Shown: positions 1-6,767 of the stretch, piece by piece | Layout: each line of letters begins with the position of its first letter | Numbering within the stretch: position 1 is the stretch's first letter | Assembly (NCBI GenBank): GCA_964607865.1 | Contig: CAZSLZ010000039.1 | Span: 1-23,050, forward strand | DNA length: 23,050 nucleotides | Reading direction: 5' to 3' | Origin: CAZSLZ01 sp964607865 | GTDB taxonomy: Bacteria; Vulcanimicrobiota; JAJTBE01; CAZSLZ01 | Position numbers and translations under genes: made by a program | The notes under the pieces: model-generated | What the model saw: the letters and a program-made list of their open reading frames with translations, nothing else | Told to the model about the DNA's origin: nothing | Database searches by the model: none

Positions 1-325
1 AATGGTAATTAACAAGTACAGCTGACTTTCCACCACCCTTTGCTGCATCATTACTACCCCCTTGCACTGCAAAAAAGTCATAGTTAGTTTTATTTAAACA
101 CCAGCATTTCGTCTCGGGCTGTGGGCCGGGGCCGGGCGGGGACGTGCTGGGTGAAGCAGTGGGGCTGGCTCTCGGACTGGCCGAAGGCGAATCCGTGGGG
201 GTGGGTGAACCGCCGCCATTGCTTTCTATGGCCTTCGAGGCCTCCAAGCTGCAGCCGGTTATTATCAAGGCCGAAAGGCTGAGAACCATCAGAAGCAGTA
301 CAAAAATTTTTAAATTTTTTCTCAT
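1..325 (-). CDS. Putative lipoprotein, 3' part beyond the left edge
   Basis: An open frame on the minus strand starts with ATG at 325-323 and runs off the window after 108 codons. Upstream, AAGGAG (rc of 338-343) lies 12 nt from the ATG. The N-terminus is a lipoprotein signal peptide: basic start MRKNLK, a hydrophobic core, then ITGC with Cys25 as the expected lipidated residue. Position +2 is Ser, so an outer-membrane destination is plausible if Lol-type sorting applies. Residues about 39-72 form a Ser/Thr/Pro-rich linker of the type that spaces a domain from the membrane. A new segment with CWC follows and is cut off. The mature function cannot be judged. The plus-strand frame over 144-404 is a shadow of this gene. 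Confidence 0.8.
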   Translation of the reverse strand, partial: MRKNLKIFVLLLMVLSLSALIITGCSLEASKAIESNGGGSPTPTDSPSASPRASPTASPSTSPPGPGPQPETKCWCLNKTNYDFFAVQGGSNDAAKGGGKSAVLVNYH

Positions 326-713
326 TTGTTTTTTGTTCTCCTTGTTTATTTCCCTGAGAATAATAGAGATTGAGGTAAAAGGGATAATTGCTTTCTATAT
401 TTAAAATGATTTAAAAGTTGATACCCTCCTCCTCTCTTTTAATTTTTATTATTAATAATTTTACCTATGTAAATATAAAAATCCATTTTACTAAAAAAAT
501 TATTCTTTAATACCTGCATCTATTCCTTTCAAACAGGCAGATTATTTTTAAATGAATGGAATTATATTTTGAATTATCTGGTTGATATCAGGGACGACAA
601 TTAGTGTGATTCTAAAGGAATCTTGAAGGAATGGGCGTGGTTAAGAAGCCTTATTGTCAGGAAAATAAAAAAGGGAGGTATAAACCTCCCTTTATAAACC
701 GATTTACTTAAGA
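326..713. other. Intergenic region between lipoprotein and barrel genes
   Basis: This 388-bp, very AT-rich stretch holds no convincing gene on either strand. It contains the ribosome site of the lipoprotein gene (338-343), the terminator of the barrel gene (about 661-693) and, on the minus strand, a perfect TATAAT (rc of 561-566). That -10-like hexamer has only a poor -35 (CTGATA, 19 nt upstream). If used, the lipoprotein mRNA would have a leader of about 230 nt. A second purine-rich AGGAGGAGG-like stretch (rc of about 424-432) has no start codon at a useful distance. Confidence 0.5.
661..693 (-). terminator. Rho-independent terminator of the outer-membrane barrel gene
   Basis: A perfect 9-bp stem (AAAGGGAGG/CCTCCCTTT) with a 6-nt TATA-rich loop is followed on the minus strand by TTTTTTATTTT. 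It begins about 20 nt after the stop codon of the barrel gene at 714, so that gene is probably transcribed alone. Confidence 0.9.
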
Positions 714-1502
714 TTAGAATTCATATCTTAAGGTGGCAACAGGGCCATTCCAGTGCAGGCTGGCTCTGTTAATGGTGTTGTTGATATCGTTGAGTCTTAC
801 CTGATAGTATCTGTAACCCAGGGTTGCAAACCAACCGGGATGCTGGAAGTTCCAACGAAGGTCAGCTCTGGCGTCGATAAGGCTGTTGCTCTTGTAGCCC
901 ATTCCCTCAACATTTCCATACAGATAAAGTCGCTCTGATAGCCGTTGTTTCCCAGAAAGACCAATTGTAGGAATGAATACGGTTTCATCTACAGGAGTAA
1001 ACAGGTTGCCGGCGGTAGCTGCTCTTGCATTGGCTTCAAAGGTTATCATTTTGGGTGATAACTGAATATCCAACTGTCCATCCTCATTTCTGGCAAGGTT
1101 GTATTTAATAGCCAGGGTAGTGGTGGTGGTTTTAATGGTTGAGGTAACAGTATCATTAACGGGAACCACGGTTCCGGCATAATTGATGGTTCTGTTAACT
1201 CTATAGCCTGTGCTGGTGCTCTTCACATAGAAGAAATTCAGGCCCAGACCCCACTTGTCGCTGAGTTCGAAGTCAAGGTCGCCGTTGAAGCCCAGTGCGT
1301 TGTCGTGACCCAGATCGCTTCTCGCGGATACGGTGTTTCCTGCGTTGTCCCGGACTTCACCATAAATGCTGGTGTACCAAGCTCCGGCTCCGTAACCCTG
1401 AGTTGCTTTCATAACATCATCGGCAGCATATGCGCTTCCCATACTGAGTGCAAAAATAACCATGACTGCGAAAGTCAGTGTCAATAAACTCCTTTTCATC
1501 AT
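714..1502 (-). CDS. Outer-membrane beta-barrel protein, family unknown
   Basis: The 262-aa product has a clear Sec signal peptide: MMKRS, a hydrophobic core, then a probable cut after AYA (about residue 26). The mature part has alternating polar/hydrophobic stretches rich in Tyr, Gly and Thr, such as WGLGLNFFYV and GWFATLGYRYY, and ends in Phe (TLRYEF). A C-terminal aromatic is the usual BAM recognition signal, so insertion as a barrel is likely. AAGGAGGTG precedes two adjacent ATGs: spacing from GGAGG is 4 nt to 1502 and 7 nt to 1499, so Met2 may be the real start. The gene is monocistronic, with its own candidate promoter (1560-1588) and terminator (661-693). No enzymatic motif is visible; porin, adhesin or structural roles all remain possible. 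Confidence 0.85.
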   Translation of the reverse strand: MMKRSLLTLTFAVMVIFALSMGSAYAADDVMKATQGYGAGAWYTSIYGEVRDNAGNTVSARSDLGHDNALGFNGDLDFELSDKWGLGLNFFYVKSTSTGYRVNRTINYAGTVVPVNDTVTSTIKTTTTTLAIKYNLARNEDGQLDIQLSPKMITFEANARAATAGNLFTPVDETVFIPTIGLSGKQRLSERLYLYGNVEGMGYKSNSLIDARADLRWNFQHPGWFATLGYRYYQVRLNDINNTINRASLHWNGPVATLRYEF

Positions 1503-1527
1503 TTCACCTCCTTGAATAAATTTTAAA

Positions 1528-1547
1528 TAGCAAGCATAATGCTGCTA
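1528..1547 (-). promoter_or_regulatory. Hairpin in the 5' leader of the barrel gene
   Basis: On the minus strand TAGCAGC and GCTTGCTA form a near-perfect stem with one bulged T around an ATTAT loop, 16 nt 5' of the AAGGAGGTG site. It could stabilise the mRNA or tune translation. There is no U-run, so it is not a terminator. Confidence 0.4.
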
Positions 1548-1559
1548 AATGTGGGAAAC

Positions 1560-1588
1560 TTTCTACATAAAAATGATTATCCCTTCAA
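1560..1588 (-). promoter_or_regulatory. Candidate sigma70-type promoter for the barrel gene
   Basis: On the minus strand TTGAAG (rc of 1583-1588) is followed after 17 nt by TAGAAA (rc of 1560-1565). Each box matches the consensus at four or five of six positions. The predicted transcript would start near 1553 and carry a leader of about 50 nt with the hairpin at 1528-1547. In DNA this AT-rich such matches occur by chance. Confidence 0.35.
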
Positions 1589-1623
1589 ATGAAAACATTT
1601 TTTATATAATTAAATATTAATAT

Positions 1624-2823
1624 TTAACAGCAGGTCCAGAAATTTATCAGGGCTTCTCCGTTATTAATGTTTTGCCTGATTAAATCAAGGAGTAGCTTGC
1701 CAATAGCCGGGTTCCGGAAAAACGAGAAGATAAATTCATGGTGATGGTCAAAATCCCTGTATTGCTGAACCAACGAAGCTATTTCAGGCTTCTGCAATGT
1801 TGAGCCTACTTTGTTCCACCAGTGGTCGTCCACATTTTCCAGAAGTTTTCTTATGGCAAGGCCCATAGTTAATTCTTTTCTTAATTCATTCTTCCATTTC
1901 TTATCATATTTCTTCAGTATTGAAGTGTTGAAATCGTTGCCATTGTCTGCGCTGTTAATAATTTCAGCAAGGATGTTGGCACATCGAATGCCATAATAAA
2001 CTCCGCCTCCGGTGGTGGTCTTTATCTGGCGGGCTGCGTCGCCCACAGTAATAATACGGCCAAGTGCTGTGGTTTTTGGCAAACAGAAAGGCATGCTTCT
2101 GTATTGAGGTGTAGTGATTTTTTTGGTGATTCTTGATGACAAAATAGAATTTTCCAGAAAATTCTCAAAATAACTGACAATGTTGTTTCTGGTGATCATG
2201 CCAATTTTTGCCCGGTACTCGTCAATTTTAACAGCATAGCCGAAGGTTCCGGGGGCTATTTCAGAACCAACAAAAAGCTCAATGCCCTGTATATCCTTTA
2301 TTTGAGCTTCCAGCTGGGCAGATTTATAATTATGGGTTTTATCGGCCATACATAGTTTGTATGGCAAGGCGGACATTGCCCCGGTGGCTACAACAGTGAG
2401 TTTTGATTTGAAGAATTTGGTTTCACTGCCTGTTTGAACTGTAACTAATGTATGGTTCTGGGAGTTTTCAACCTGAATGACCTTATGATTAAAAAATATC
2501 TGGCAACCAGATTGCTGCGCCTCTATTGAAAGTTCCTTGTCAAATTTTGCCCTGTCCAGAACCAGGGGGGTTATGGAAGTGGGAAGAGAAAGCCGGGTAT
2601 TGTCGGGAAAGCATACTTTTACCGAATTGATTTCATCCAGAATTGAATCGGTTTTCAAATTAAACTCAGAGAATAGTTTCTTGCTTACTATTCCCGCACA
2701 GTGTTCAGGTTTGCCGACTTCCTCATGTTCTTCCAGTATTAAAATATTAAGATTCCGCCTGGCCAGCAATGAGCCCAGATAGCAGCCTGTCGGGCCTGCG
2801 CCTGCAATTATTACATCGTACAT
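1624..2823 (-). CDS. Geranylgeranyl-reductase-family FAD-dependent oxidoreductase
   Basis: The 399-aa length is usual for this family. The Rossmann FAD site is at residues 8-13 (GAGPTG) with acidic Glu31 for the ribose, followed by the family-typical GKPEHCAG with Cys42. DRAKFD is at 90-95, and the second FAD motif is VGDAARQIKTTTGGG (about 260-274). Relatives reduce isoprenoid double bonds in archaeal lipids, menaquinone or (bacterio)chlorophyll side chains; the substrate here cannot be told from sequence. The start lies 5 bp after the upstream methyltransferase stop, with no good ribosome site of its own, so translation is probably coupled. The pairing suggests a joint role in isoprenoid or quinone modification, by inference only. 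No terminator is evident before the barrel gene. Confidence 0.85.
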   Translation of the reverse strand: MYDVIIAGAGPTGCYLGSLLARRNLNILILEEHEEVGKPEHCAGIVSKKLFSEFNLKTDSILDEINSVKVCFPDNTRLSLPTSITPLVLDRAKFDKELSIEAQQSGCQIFFNHKVIQVENSQNHTLVTVQTGSETKFFKSKLTVVATGAMSALPYKLCMADKTHNYKSAQLEAQIKDIQGIELFVGSEIAPGTFGYAVKIDEYRAKIGMITRNNIVSYFENFLENSILSSRITKKITTPQYRSMPFCLPKTTALGRIITVGDAARQIKTTTGGGVYYGIRCANILAEIINSADNGNDFNTSILKKYDKKWKNELRKELTMGLAIRKLLENVDDHWWNKVGSTLQKPEIASLVQQYRDFDHHHEFIFSFFRNPAIGKLLLDLIRQNINNGEALINFWTCC

Positions 2824-2828
2824 TTTTG

Positions 2829-3569
2829 TTAATAAGACGACCGGGTAAGTACAAATATTGCCCAGCCAAGGTACTCCCTGCCATATTTGAAATATTCGTC
2901 CTGGCTTTGGTGAAGCCGCTTTATCACTTTACCTTTCTCCGGGTGGCCGGGGTTTTCTTTCAGCCAGTTAATCAACCCGATCCAGTTATCCGATTCATAG
3001 CGGTCCCAATCATCGTGACTGGCCCTTTCCAGATATCCTATGTCGTAACCTGAATCTCTGGTTATCTGTAAAATTTCCATTTCGGTATTTACAGTTTTTT
3101 CACGTTTCATATATTCGGTGGGAATCTGCTCTTTATTCCAATAAGGTTCACCCACTACCAGTTTTCCGTCTTTCCTTACCGCTTTTTTTAATGCTTTAAT
3201 TGTGCGAGCGTAGCCTCCCCAGATGAAGCTTGCGCCCACGCAGGCAGCCACATCAAAATGATTCTTCTTGAATTTATATTCAGCTCCGTTTTCATGAACA
3301 ATTTCAATTTGATTTTCCAAACCCCGTTCTTTCATTTTTTTTCGCGCCCTTTTTACTGCGTTTTCTCTGATTTCAATACCCACGCCTGATATACCGAAAT
3401 GTTTGGCCCATAAAGCCAGGACTTCACCGTAACCTGAACCGAATTCAATAACTTTGCTGTCTTTATTTAATCCCATAATTTCGCCAATTCTAACAATTTT
3501 TTCCGGGGTGGTGGGGTTGACTAATTCGATGTATTTTTCTGAAATATCATATAAATCAAATTCATTCAT
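2829..3569 (-). CDS. Class I SAM-dependent methyltransferase
   Basis: The 246-aa protein has a Rossmann-type methyltransferase core. Motif I is VIEFGSGYGE (40-49), the acidic end of strand 2 is in GVGIEI (about 63-67), and a motif-IV-like FDVAACVGASF follows. The substrate is not deducible. GGAGG sits at a good distance before the ATG (about 8 nt), so the start is well supported. It is the first gene of a two-gene unit with the FAD reductase at 1624-2823. Menaquinone/ubiquinone-type methylases also act beside isoprenoid enzymes, but the conserved UbiE signatures are not obvious, so no specific name is given. Confidence 0.85.
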   Translation of the reverse strand: MNEFDLYDISEKYIELVNPTTPEKIVRIGEIMGLNKDSKVIEFGSGYGEVLALWAKHFGISGVGIEIRENAVKRARKKMKERGLENQIEIVHENGAEYKFKKNHFDVAACVGASFIWGGYARTIKALKKAVRKDGKLVVGEPYWNKEQIPTEYMKREKTVNTEMEILQITRDSGYDIGYLERASHDDWDRYESDNWIGLINWLKENPGHPEKGKVIKRLHQSQDEYFKYGREYLGWAIFVLTRSSY

Positions 3570-3653
3570 GTTATAAACCTCCGCTCTAAAGCAATTTGTA
3601 ATTCAGATTTTGACAATTCTAACAAAAACCCTCTCACAATTAAATGGTTGGAA

Positions 3654-3682
3654 TTGATATGTTATAAAAAATTTTACATTAT
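3654..3682 (+). promoter_or_regulatory. Candidate sigma70-type promoter for the 163-aa gene
   Basis: TTGATA (3654-3659, five of six consensus bases) is separated by exactly 17 nt from CATTAT (3677-3682, four of six). It lies in the 188-bp divergent gap between the methyltransferase and the gene starting at 3758, and would give a leader of about 65-70 nt. Confidence 0.4.
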
Positions 3683-3757
3683 GATAACATTTTATTAATA
3701 GTGATAATATATACTAATAATGAATATAGCAAATTTTCAGTAATTATGGAGGAAACT

Positions 3758-4249
3758 ATGTCAACTTCATACGGGAGAAGAACCAGCGATAGAGAACGCA
3801 AATCTTTGCAGCTGCAACCTCCAAGCCAGATGAAAGCCCGGATTAAGTCAGATAAAATTGAAGTGATTAAGGGTGATTCTCATGAAAAGGTATATGAAGA
3901 AGCAAAAAACTTGCAAAATCAGGTTGATGAAATAGTTGAAAGAATTATGAATTTTGAACAGGATAAAAACATAAACATGGATTATGGGGTGCCTGGGGTA
4001 ATTACAGTCGATAACAGCGAACTGGGTATTGAAGGTTCCCTGAAGTTTGATCCGGGAACCCGGGAAGTGATAGATTTAAAAATTAAATCCGACGAACTGG
4101 GCAAGATTACCCTGAAAAGAAAGTTTTCTATAGTTGGCAAAGAAAAGATTGAAATCCAAAGAACATTTACTCCCGAAGACGGAGTCTTTAGAATGAAAAA
4201 TCTTGTTATAGATACCGAAGACGGTTATATGGATTATGAGCAGGGTTAA
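3758..4249 (+). CDS. Hypothetical soluble protein, 163 aa
   Basis: I do not recognise this family. The frame is open back to 3701, but the ATG at 3758 is preferred because GGAGG (3748-3752) lies 5 nt before it and the upstream residues look like untranslated leader. The N-terminal 30 residues are basic and polar (SYGRRTSDRERK), then a helical segment (about 45-75) with heptad-like spacing. The C-terminal half is rich in alternating beta-type sequence, for example GSLKFDPGTREVIDLKIKS. There is no signal peptide, membrane helix or cysteine cluster. It has its own candidate promoter and is divergent from the methyltransferase. Cytoplasmic location is likely; the function is unknown. Confidence 0.75.
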   Translation: MSTSYGRRTSDRERKSLQLQPPSQMKARIKSDKIEVIKGDSHEKVYEEAKNLQNQVDEIVERIMNFEQDKNINMDYGVPGVITVDNSELGIEGSLKFDPGTREVIDLKIKSDELGKITLKRKFSIVGKEKIEIQRTFTPEDGVFRMKNLVIDTEDGYMDYEQG

Positions 4250-4362
4250 AAAATGCAGTTTAAGTGAAACCTGAATGAAAGTTCTAAGGTTCTGATTAAT
4301 CATACCAGGCTCATTTTTTTATGCCGGTTTTTTTCGAGTATATTTAAATTCAGGAGAAATTG

Positions 4363-4957
4363 TTGGATAGAAAAGAAAAATATTTTAAGGAAATTGAAGC
4401 ATTAAGAAATAAACAAATTGAAAAAGAAAAACAGTTCAACCTGAAGACGAAGTTTCGTATCTGGGATGAAAATTATTTTGCAAACAAGGGAAGATATCTT
4501 TTTCAATGTGTTCTGGCTACCCTGTGTATTATTATTGTGCTGAGGTCTCTTAACACCCCTGACCAATACGGTTATGATTGCTTCACTGGGGGCTTCGTGA
4601 TTTGCCGCCTTTACCATGCCCCATAATAAAATTTCCACCCCACGATTGATGGTTGGCGGTTATCTGGTGGGAATATCTATTGGGTGTCTGTGTGACATGC
4701 TTTCAGCCTTATCTGCAGATTGGGACCTTCGTTTTATGGTGATTAACAGCGATATTATATTCGGGGCTTTAGCTGTGGGTATTTCTACTTTTATTATGGT
4801 TATTACCAATACAGAACATGCTCCGGCAGCTGGCTTGGCCTTGGGTTTTGTCCTGAACCAGTGGACATGGGAAACTATTCTGGTTGTTTTTTGGGGTATT
4901 ATAGGAGTATCTTTAATCAAGACTGCAATGAAACCTATATTGATTGATCTGGTTTGA
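4363..4957 (+). pseudogene. HPP-family membrane protein gene, frame broken twice
   Basis: AGGAG (4352-4356) precedes two TTG codons at 4360 and 4363; the second is better spaced. The first frame gives a charged helical N-terminus and the first membrane segment (LFQCVLATLCIIIVL, to about 4545). The family match then continues in the next frame, first as LTPLTNTVMIASLGAS (4550-4597). An in-frame TGA at 4598-4600 follows, then FAAFTMPHNK and a C-terminal half with about four membrane helices to the TGA at 4955. IASLGAS, TPRLMVGGYLVG and EHAPAAGLALG are where HPP proteins have GAS, the membrane-entry Pro and HPPAGA. HPP proteins are membrane proteins linked to nitrite transport in plants and cyanobacteria. 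Two lesions in a conserved stretch point to a decaying gene or assembly errors. Conventional gene calling would split it into two pieces. Confidence 0.7.
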
Positions 4958-6103
4958 CTATTCAAGAAATTCCAATATTAACAGGGTCAGGTCATCTTTA
5001 AAACTGGAATCCTGTGTGAATTCGAGAATTTCCTTATACACTGCCGATTCCAGTTCTTCCACTGAAAGATGGGCGTTTTTTTCAAAACAACTTATAAGTT
5101 TTTCAACTGTAAAAAATTCTCCCGCTTCATTTGTAGCTTCAATTATTCCATCGGTATATAAGATCAACTTATCACCACCGTTTAATTGAAGGTTGAAATT
5201 CTTATAATCTGCTTCTATCATTATTCCCAGGGGGAAGCCTTCCTGGGGAAGTTCGTAAACAGCCTGGTTCTCCTTAGTGTAATAAAGTGGGGCCAGGTGG
5301 CCAGCTGAGGCATAATTAAGTTGATAAGACCTGGTATCAAGAATGCCATAAAATGCAGTACAGAAAGATTCGTCCAGCAGAACCTGTTCCAGGTGTAAGT
5401 TAACTTCATTCAGCACTTCAGCTGGTGTGTTTTCCCTGTGAGCAAAATTCAGGAAATCTATTTTCAGCATGGCGGCAATAAGGGCTGCCATAACACCATG
5501 GCCTGATACGTCGGCAATAATAAAGCCAACCTTTTCATTTCCCAGGTCTATAAAATCGTAAAAATCGCCGGCAACTTTAAGGGCGGGAATAAACCGCGCT
5601 GCGCTTTTAACACTGGCAATAGGGGGAAAGCTTACGGGAAGGAGGTTCTTCTGGAATTTTGCCGCTAACTCCAGTTCTTTTTCCATAATTCTGCTGTTCT
5701 GAATTAAAATTTCTCTTTGAATTTTTAAACGAATATGGGTACTTATTCGAGCATACAACTCGGCAAATTCGAAGGGTTTCCTGAGATAATCAACACAGCC
5801 GGATTTAAAACATTTAAGGATATAATCCCGTTCTGACATGGAGGTAAGAAAAATTACCGGGATTTCATTAGTAGAGTGTTGTGTTTTTAAAATTTCACAG
5901 GTTTCAAAACCGTTTTTACCGGGCATCATTAAATCAAGAAGAATTAAATCGGGTTGCTCAGATACTGCTAACTCGATCCCTTCCTCTCCTGATGCAGCGG
6001 TTACAATATCATATCCCATTTTCTGCAGATAATAACTTACCGACATTCTAATGGTAGGATCATCATCAATTACTAGAATTTTTCCTGAAGTCTTGGTACT
6101 CAT
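4958..6103 (-). CDS. Response regulator with SpoIIE/RsbU-type PP2C phosphatase
   Basis: In this 381-aa protein the receiver domain occupies residues 1-125: acidic pocket Asp13-15, phosphoacceptor Asp57 (LLDLMMPG), Thr87 and Lys109. A helical linker (126-160) leads to a PP2C-like domain. That domain has metal-site aspartates in VAGDFYDF (Asp180) and ADVSGHG (Asp198), plus LYTDGIIEA and a final KDDLTLL. Family members dephosphorylate anti-anti-sigma or other Ser/Thr phosphoproteins when the receiver is phosphorylated; no sensor kinase or STAS partner is in the window. The stop abuts the HPP stop (4957/4958). There is no Shine-Dalgarno before the ATG, only AT-rich leader. It is the last gene of the run that starts with the dehydrogenase. 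It could also oppose the kinase at 11018-12997, but that is speculation. Confidence 0.92.
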   Translation of the reverse strand: MSTKTSGKILVIDDDPTIRMSVSYYLQKMGYDIVTAASGEEGIELAVSEQPDLILLDLMMPGKNGFETCEILKTQHSTNEIPVIFLTSMSERDYILKCFKSGCVDYLRKPFEFAELYARISTHIRLKIQREILIQNSRIMEKELELAAKFQKNLLPVSFPPIASVKSAARFIPALKVAGDFYDFIDLGNEKVGFIIADVSGHGVMAALIAAMLKIDFLNFAHRENTPAEVLNEVNLHLEQVLLDESFCTAFYGILDTRSYQLNYASAGHLAPLYYTKENQAVYELPQEGFPLGIMIEADYKNFNLQLNGGDKLILYTDGIIEATNEAGEFFTVEKLISCFEKNAHLSVEELESAVYKEILEFTQDSSFKDDLTLLILEFLE

Positions 6104-6145
6104 ATTTAAAATAATTTATTATTATAAAATAATAATCCTTTATTA

Positions 6146-6601
6146 TTAAATTTGATGTTCCTTTAAAGTGTCCCCAGTAAACACCAGATGTTCAAACACA
6201 GCTCTGGCATATTCAGGTTTGAAGTATGGATCATCCATAGTTAAAAACATAGTACGCAGTTGAATAGTTTCATTTTTAATGATTATTTCTGATGGGCCGG
6301 TTATTTCTGTAAACAATGCCTGGGTTGCCTTTATAAACTCATAATTTTCTTTCAGATACTTTTCCAGTTTTTTATCTTTGCCTGTAAAAATAAGATTTTC
6401 TTCATTTATATCTTCTTTTAATAAAATTGTTTCCAGAGCCAAATTCTGGTGATGTTGATTTTTCTCTTTAATTTTTTCTCTTTTAATTTTATTCAGCACA
6501 AGCAGAATAAAACCGAAACCAAATGCTATGGCTCCAAAAGTAAAACCGTACTTAATCACTCTGCTCTTCAATGTTTCCCTCGTAAATATTTTCATAGGCA
6601 T
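6146..6601 (-). CDS. Hypothetical single-TM protein with coiled-coil region
   Basis: I do not recognise this protein of about 151 aa. One membrane helix (about FGAIAFGFGFILLVL) follows a short basic N-terminus. Then comes a Lys/Glu-rich helical stretch (NKIKREKIKEKNQ) and a soluble C-terminal domain of about 90 residues, probably cytoplasmic by the positive-inside rule. The start is uncertain: ATG 6601 and ATG 6595 lack a good ribosome site, TTG 6613 is worse, and TTG 6571 has GAGGG 5 nt upstream and would keep the membrane helix. All options overlap the 59-aa gene upstream, so the two are likely co-translated. It sits 42 bp before the phosphatase gene and may anchor or assist it, by context only. 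Confidence 0.65.
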   Translation of the reverse strand: MPMKIFTRETLKSRVIKYGFTFGAIAFGFGFILLVLNKIKREKIKEKNQHHQNLALETILLKEDINEENLIFTGKDKKLEKYLKENYEFIKATQALFTEITGPSEIIIKNETIQLRTMFLTMDDPYFKPEYARAVFEHLVFTGDTLKEHQI

Positions 6602-6731
6602 TGGGCCCGCCAAAATAAAGTACCGATTGATGAACCAGCATCAGGAATAAAATATAACAAACAATAAAAATAATATAATCTCTGGTTTCCAATACAAACA
6701 ACCTGTTGGCATTTTTGCGAAACTTATTCAA
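6552..6731 (-). CDS. Small membrane protein, 59 aa, TTG start
   Basis: This short frame uses a TTG codon (rc of 6729-6731) preceded by AGGGGG at a 6-nt spacing and stops with TAA at 6552-6554. The protein has a basic N-terminus (NKFRKNANR), one strongly hydrophobic helix (DYIIFIVCYILFLMLVHQ) and a short acidic tail ending EEQSD. The design is that of a membrane protein with the N-terminus inside. It follows the dehydrogenase gene by 36 bp and overlaps the next membrane protein gene by 20-50 nt in another frame. That arrangement suggests a paired membrane complex. The function is unknown. It is easily missed because of its length and start codon. Confidence 0.65.
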   Translation of the reverse strand: MNKFRKNANRLFVLETRDYIIFIVCYILFLMLVHQSVLYFGGPNAYENIYEGNIEEQSD

Positions 6732-6767
6732 GAACTTCCCCCTGTTACTGCTATAAAATTGCCCAGG

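Noticed and set aside
4266..4320. Terminator after the 163-aa gene
   Set aside because: AACCT/AGGTT is short with a 14-nt loop, TGATTAATCA is only a small palindrome, and the T-run at 4314-4320 is not directly next to a stable stem.
4595..4603. TGA as a selenocysteine codon in the HPP gene
   Set aside because: A frameshift lies just upstream, the position is in a membrane helix where relatives have Ser, Ala or Thr, and I see no convincing SECIS-like hairpin directly after it.
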